From contig CANRMV010000043.1 in NCBI GenBank assembly GCA_947631875.1, positions 1 to 8,144 of the forward strand: DNA of 8,144 nt, written 5' to 3'. This document shows, one piece after another, positions 5,029-8,144 of the stretch (position 1 is its first letter; the number at the start of each line of letters is the position of its first letter). The position numbers were made by a program, and so were the translations under genes. The stretch comes from an uncultured Clostridia bacterium. Its GTDB lineage: Bacteria > Bacillota > Clostridia > Christensenellales > UBA1242. The notes below the pieces were generated by a model, which made no database searches, was not told the origin of the DNA, and worked only from the letters and a program-made list of their open reading frames with translations.

Positions 5029-5039
5029 ACCTCTTTTTT
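5011..5039. terminator. Bidirectional terminator between gmk and the LtaS-type gene
   Basis: AAAAAAGAGG (5011-5020) / CCTCTTTTTT (5030-5039) forms a 10-bp stem with a 9-nt loop. The gmk TAA stop (5026-5028) lies in the loop, and the - strand gene's stop codon (5041-5043) begins just beyond the T run. Both strands have a T run after the stem, so one element serves both convergent genes. The core matches the khpB terminator at 3386-3409. Confidence 0.9.
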
Positions 5040-5040
5040 G

Positions 5041-7035
5041 TTAAGTTAGATTGTTCAAATATATCTTTTCGTATTTTTCTTGCTTAGAATAATAATTTTC
5101 GGCAAGTTCTTTAAATTGTTTCAAATCTGTTGCGGTCAAGTTTTGTTTAAGAGGCTCGGCATCAGAGATGTTTTGACTGAAAAAGTTGGCATTAAACATT
5201 CCGCCTAAGTGTGATGCGAAGAAGGAATTTTGCAGTGCTTCCTCATCATAAAGGTTGTAGCCCTGCACAAGATTTTTGTTGTATCCAAAACCGTAAAGTT
5301 GGCAGAGCGTTGGAAAAATGTCATAAGTGTTGCAGAAATCGTCATAATAGCCAGATTTCAGTTTTTGGCTGTAAATCATAAGCGGAATATGGTGCGCCTC
5401 TGTGTTTGCGTAGTCATCTTTTGAAATGCCTTTCATAGATAGCCCCAAGTTGTCATAATAGCAGTTGTGGTCGGCAAACAATACAATGGTGGTGTCATTT
5501 AGATGATCGGTTTCTTTAAGCCTTTCAAAAAGTTTGCCAAGCATATTGTCAAAATCCATTGCGCCAACCTTATAGCGCCTCAGTTCATCCAACATATGCT
5601 GGTCGGTTGGCATGGAGTAGCCAAGCGTTTCGGCATTTTCTGTTACCCAAGCGGAATATCTTTCAAACTCTTTGTCATAAGTTTCATAATATTGTTTAAA
5701 GCGCGGATTGTCTTGCGTGTATGGCCCATGCGTTGAAATTGTGGCAAAACTGGTCAAAAATTTTGTGTTTGGGTCAGACGGAACAAACTCCTCCAAAAAG
5801 GTTGAAACAAAATCTGCATCTGAAATCCAATCCCCAAACCAACCGCTTTGTTCTTTATAATTTTCCATTGAGATGTATTTGTCAAAGCCCATGCCATCCA
5901 AATAGTTTGGGTCTCGATGATAGAAGGTGCGCTTGTAAGAATGGAAATAGGTTGTTTTCACCGTTTCGCCGTCATGCAGTTTTTTGAAAAGTTTTGGCAA
6001 TGTGTAGGCATATTTGTATTCACCAGTGTTTATAAGCGAACTTAAATTGTTTAGTTTTGGCATATTTCCGCTGAGCACAATGTTTTCGCTGACATTTGTT
6101 TTGTTGTGTCCATAAAAATTGGTGAAAACAGAGGCATCATATTTATTTAAAGTGCTTTCATCTTGCATGGTGAAAAGGTCATAAACGTGAGGCGTGAGGA
6201 TTGGGTCATACGCAAACCACTCGTGGCTTTCACACAGAATGGTGATGAGGTTGTCATTTGAAAAATCAGTTACCGCCTGTTCAACCTTGCCATCATTCAC
6301 AAATTTTTCAAGAGATTTCCTTTCTTGCACCGAAATATTGTTTGAAAACTTGAAAAAGTCAAACATGTTTTTGAGATAAAAGCCATAGTAGCCAAAACTT
6401 TTGTAGGCGTCAACTTTAAAGCGGAAACTGTCCCAAAGATAGCTGGGGTTGTTTTCTATATATTCACTTTCTATGGTTGCCACATGCGCCGTTTCGCCCG
6501 CAAAGAGGCTTGTGCCACAAAGTTCGAACAAAATCACAAAGATGAGAGCAAATGCTTTGGTGGATATGCCAGAGAGTTCAATTTTTGTTTTGTTCCATTT
6601 AAAAAGTGCAATTTGCCCAAAAATTATCAGTCCTAAAAGGCCTGCGTTCACAACTATTGAAATGAAATCAATAAATTCCCATCTAATTGCTGCCGCTCCC
6701 TCAGCGCCCAAGAAGAAGTAGTCCAGCGAGAAAAGGTCGCCAAAAACTTTGTATATGTTGGCGTTGACAATGTTTATAATCACTTGTAAAACAATGAATA
6801 TGTAAAAGAAAGTTAGCGCCGATTTTTTGCCGGGCATGATGTAGATTATTCCTGCAAAAATGAATGCACCGCCAATATTAAATAAAAATCTTGTTGGGAT
6901 TGTTTGATAAAAGCCAAGATATAAAAAACTCACAACATCCAAAAGGAGTGAGCAAAAAACAAAAAATAGAGGCAAAATGAGTTTGTTTGACGAAAAAACA
7001 TTTGGCTTTTCCGTCGCTTTATTTTTATTCTTCAT
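5041..7035 (-). CDS. ltaS: LtaS-type phosphoglycerol transferase (sulfatase superfamily)
   Basis: A 664-aa polytopic membrane enzyme of the lipoteichoic acid synthase family, which moves glycerol-phosphate from phosphatidylglycerol to a growing polymer outside the cell. Five hydrophobic segments (about 18-41, 48-67, 72-91, 122-146, 160-180) precede a large extracellular domain, as in LtaS. The catalytic set is complete by alignment to S. aureus LtaS: E269 (E255), T313 nucleophile (T300) in NKTNVSEN, H365 (H347), R374 (R356), H436 (H416) in STHGPY, and D522/H523 (D475/H476) in FADHN. The motif around the threonine differs from the common GKTSDSE. The domain after H436 carries an insertion of about 25 residues relative to LtaS. 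The start at 7035 has only a weak ribosome binding site (AGGG). The substrate could be a related glycolipid polymer rather than classical LTA; the family is secure. Confidence 0.9.
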   Translation of the reverse strand: MKNKNKATEKPNVFSSNKLILPLFFVFCSLLLDVVSFLYLGFYQTIPTRFLFNIGGAFIFAGIIYIMPGKKSALTFFYIFIVLQVIINIVNANIYKVFGDLFSLDYFFLGAEGAAAIRWEFIDFISIVVNAGLLGLIIFGQIALFKWNKTKIELSGISTKAFALIFVILFELCGTSLFAGETAHVATIESEYIENNPSYLWDSFRFKVDAYKSFGYYGFYLKNMFDFFKFSNNISVQERKSLEKFVNDGKVEQAVTDFSNDNLITILCESHEWFAYDPILTPHVYDLFTMQDESTLNKYDASVFTNFYGHNKTNVSENIVLSGNMPKLNNLSSLINTGEYKYAYTLPKLFKKLHDGETVKTTYFHSYKRTFYHRDPNYLDGMGFDKYISMENYKEQSGWFGDWISDADFVSTFLEEFVPSDPNTKFLTSFATISTHGPYTQDNPRFKQYYETYDKEFERYSAWVTENAETLGYSMPTDQHMLDELRRYKVGAMDFDNMLGKLFERLKETDHLNDTTIVLFADHNCYYDNLGLSMKGISKDDYANTEAHHIPLMIYSQKLKSGYYDDFCNTYDIFPTLCQLYGFGYNKNLVQGYNLYDEEALQNSFFASHLGGMFNANFFSQNISDAEPLKQNLTATDLKQFKELAENYYSKQEKYEKIYLNNLT

Positions 7036-7053
7036 ACAATCCCTACTTAATAT

Positions 7054-7083
7054 ATTCTAACACAGGAAACAAGTTTTCTTCAA
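7054..7083 (-). promoter_or_regulatory. Promoter of the LtaS-type gene
   Basis: On the - strand: TTGAAG (complement of 7078-7083), an 18-bp spacer and TAGAAT (complement of 7054-7059), preceded by TGT (extended -10). The start of transcription near 7047 leaves a leader of about 12 nt, with AGGG as the only ribosome binding signal. Confidence 0.6.
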
Positions 7084-7100
7084 CAAATTAAAAGATTTTT

Positions 7101-7117
7101 CAACAATTTTTTTGTTG
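7101..7117. repeat. Small inverted repeat between divergent envelope genes
   Basis: CAACAA (7101-7106) and TTGTTG (7112-7117) are exact inverted repeats around five T. A further CAACAA lies at 7081-7086. They sit between the promoter of the LtaS-type gene and the ribosome binding site of the amidase-like gene, so they could be an operator shared by both. No clear sigma-A promoter is visible for the amidase-like gene; the best candidate is CATAAA (7121-7126) with a poor -35. Confidence 0.4.
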
Positions 7118-7148
7118 GTGCATAAAAAGAAATGAAAAAGGAGAAACA

Positions 7149-8144
7149 ATGGCAAACGAAAATTTTTACATAGGCGGCAACGATGAACATGGAGTAAATC
7201 CGCCAACTCCCGGCAAGAGAACGCCAATAATTGCGGGCTTAAACCGACAAATATATGAAAACGAATTTAATCGTGCAGCAAAAAATTATTTTTTGGAAGG
7301 CTGTTTAAGGCAAGGCTTTTCTGTTTACAATGTTAAGCCAGAACAAAATGATGTTTCAATAAATGAAAGGATTGTTAGGATAAACAGGCAAAACCTAACC
7401 CTTTTGGTAACTTTTGCTTACAACGCTTTTGGTGACAATTTCAATTCTGCATCTGGCGTGGAAGTGTTTTATTCGCCAACCAATCCACAGCCAAATCAAA
7501 GCCGCGCTTTGGCAGAGAATTTGTATCAAAATTTGATTAAAGGTACTCCACAAAATGGGCGAGGAGTGAAAACTTTGGATGCGGGCGTTTTGTCCCGAGT
7601 GAACTGCGTTTCCGCACTTGTGGAAGCGGGCTTTATGACAAATTTGGCAGAGGCACGCAGAATGATAAATCCACTTTGGCAAATTGAAGTTGGGGAAGAA
7701 TGTTGTCAGGGTGTGTGCGACTATTTGGGAGTGGAATACCTTCCAAGAGGAAACGTGGCAAATTATCCGCTTTTAAGACGCGGCGAAAGCAACAATTTTG
7801 TCACTCTTTTGCAGTTTATTTTAAATCAAAATGGAGCGTCGCTGGCGATTGATGGCGTGTTTGGTCAAAACACAGAGAATGCGGTTCGAACCTTCCAGCA
7901 GCAAAATGGGCTTTCAGTTGATGGCATTGTTGGGCCAAACACATGGAGAACGCTTTTGTTTCTTCCACCATATCCAACTTTGCGACAGGGGGATAGAGGA
8001 ATTTACGTTTGGTTTTTGCAATCGCTGCTTGAAAGCAACCAAATTCCTGTTGGCGGGATTGACGGCATTTTTGGCGCGAACACCGAACGGGCAGTAAGGA
8101 CTTTCCAAACAAACAATTCACTTGCGATTGATGGTGTGGTTGGG
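7149..8144 (+). CDS. Amidase_3-like protein with peptidoglycan-binding repeats (incomplete at 3' end)
   Basis: The frame is open for 332 codons to the window edge. AAGGAG (7138-7143) precedes the ATG. Residues 5-195 match the N-acetylmuramoyl-L-alanine amidase (amidase_3) fold, which cleaves the bond between MurNAc and L-Ala. H14 (in NDEHG) and E37 (in YENEFN) occupy the first two zinc-ligand positions and E159 (in ALVEAGFMTN) the catalytic one. The usual SIHANA motif reads TFAYNA (88-93), so the third zinc histidine is replaced by Ala90. A unique-looking PPTPGKRTP (18-26) follows H14. Two PG_binding_1 repeats follow, at about 206-270 (AIDGVFGQNTENAVRTFQ) and 277 to the edge (IDGIFGANTERAVRTFQ). 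There is no signal peptide, as in the mother-cell amidase CwlC and phage lysins. It may be a lytic enzyme with altered metal binding or a non-catalytic wall binder. Confidence 0.85.
   Translation, partial: MANENFYIGGNDEHGVNPPTPGKRTPIIAGLNRQIYENEFNRAAKNYFLEGCLRQGFSVYNVKPEQNDVSINERIVRINRQNLTLLVTFAYNAFGDNFNSASGVEVFYSPTNPQPNQSRALAENLYQNLIKGTPQNGRGVKTLDAGVLSRVNCVSALVEAGFMTNLAEARRMINPLWQIEVGEECCQGVCDYLGVEYLPRGNVANYPLLRRGESNNFVTLLQFILNQNGASLAIDGVFGQNTENAVRTFQQQNGLSVDGIVGPNTWRTLLFLPPYPTLRQGDRGIYVWFLQSLLESNQIPVGGIDGIFGANTERAVRTFQTNNSLAIDGVVG

Noticed and set aside
7112..7127. Sporulation sigma-factor promoter for the amidase-like gene (CATAAAAA)
   Set aside because: CATA is present, but the rest does not fit the sigma-E, sigma-G or sigma-K patterns, so a sporulation role was not claimed from it.

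Overview
The window looks like chromosomal DNA of a low-GC, walled Gram-positive bacterium (Bacillota, probably an uncultured Clostridia-type lineage). The evidence is A/T-rich spacers, purine-rich AGGAGG-type ribosome binding sites, sigma-A-like promoters with TATAAT boxes, a KhpB/Jag RNA-binding protein, a lipoteichoic-acid-synthase-type enzyme and an amidase-like protein with peptidoglycan-binding repeats. At least two genes end in TGA and tryptophans are encoded by TGG, so the standard bacterial code is used rather than the Mycoplasma code. No mobile element, CRISPR array, tRNA or rRNA was seen, and no stretch over 300 bases lacks a gene.

Layout, left to right. Bases 1-47 probably hold the 3' tail of a + strand gene. 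It converges, across a shared bidirectional terminator, on a - strand gene for a stand-alone GlmU-type acetyltransferase domain (88-708). Divergent from that is a small conserved-looking protein of unknown function (837-1154) with a clear promoter and terminator. Next is a membrane-anchored XRE-type regulator (1389-1895). It is followed by a probable two-gene operon (2019-3167): a small glycine-rich, beta-rich protein and a protein that resembles the HhH-GPD DNA glycosylase superfamily. A very A/T-rich 240-bp convergent spacer with two terminators separates this from khpB/jag on the - strand (3408-4283). A divergent guanylate kinase gene (4483-5028) converges, again over a shared terminator, on an LtaS-type phosphoglycerol transferase on the - strand (5041-7035). 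Last, divergent from it, is an amidase_3-like protein with two peptidoglycan-binding repeats (7149 to the window end, incomplete).

Cell-envelope work is the main theme: UDP-GlcNAc precursor synthesis (GlmU-type domain), polyglycerol-phosphate or related polymer synthesis (LtaS-like), peptidoglycan binding or cleavage (amidase-like), and KhpB, which in other Bacillota links RNA binding to cell division and elongation. Genes are mostly single transcription units with short leaders and compact terminators, three of which serve or can serve both strands.

The points most worth a second look are: the acetyltransferase half of GlmU encoded alone yet with every listed active-site residue in gapless register; the amidase-like protein that lacks one expected zinc ligand and any signal peptide; the Asn in the Walker A motif of the guanylate kinase; and the unknown-protein/HhH-GPD pair behind a palindrome next to an XRE regulator. 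I see no clear evidence for a large undescribed multi-gene system here.
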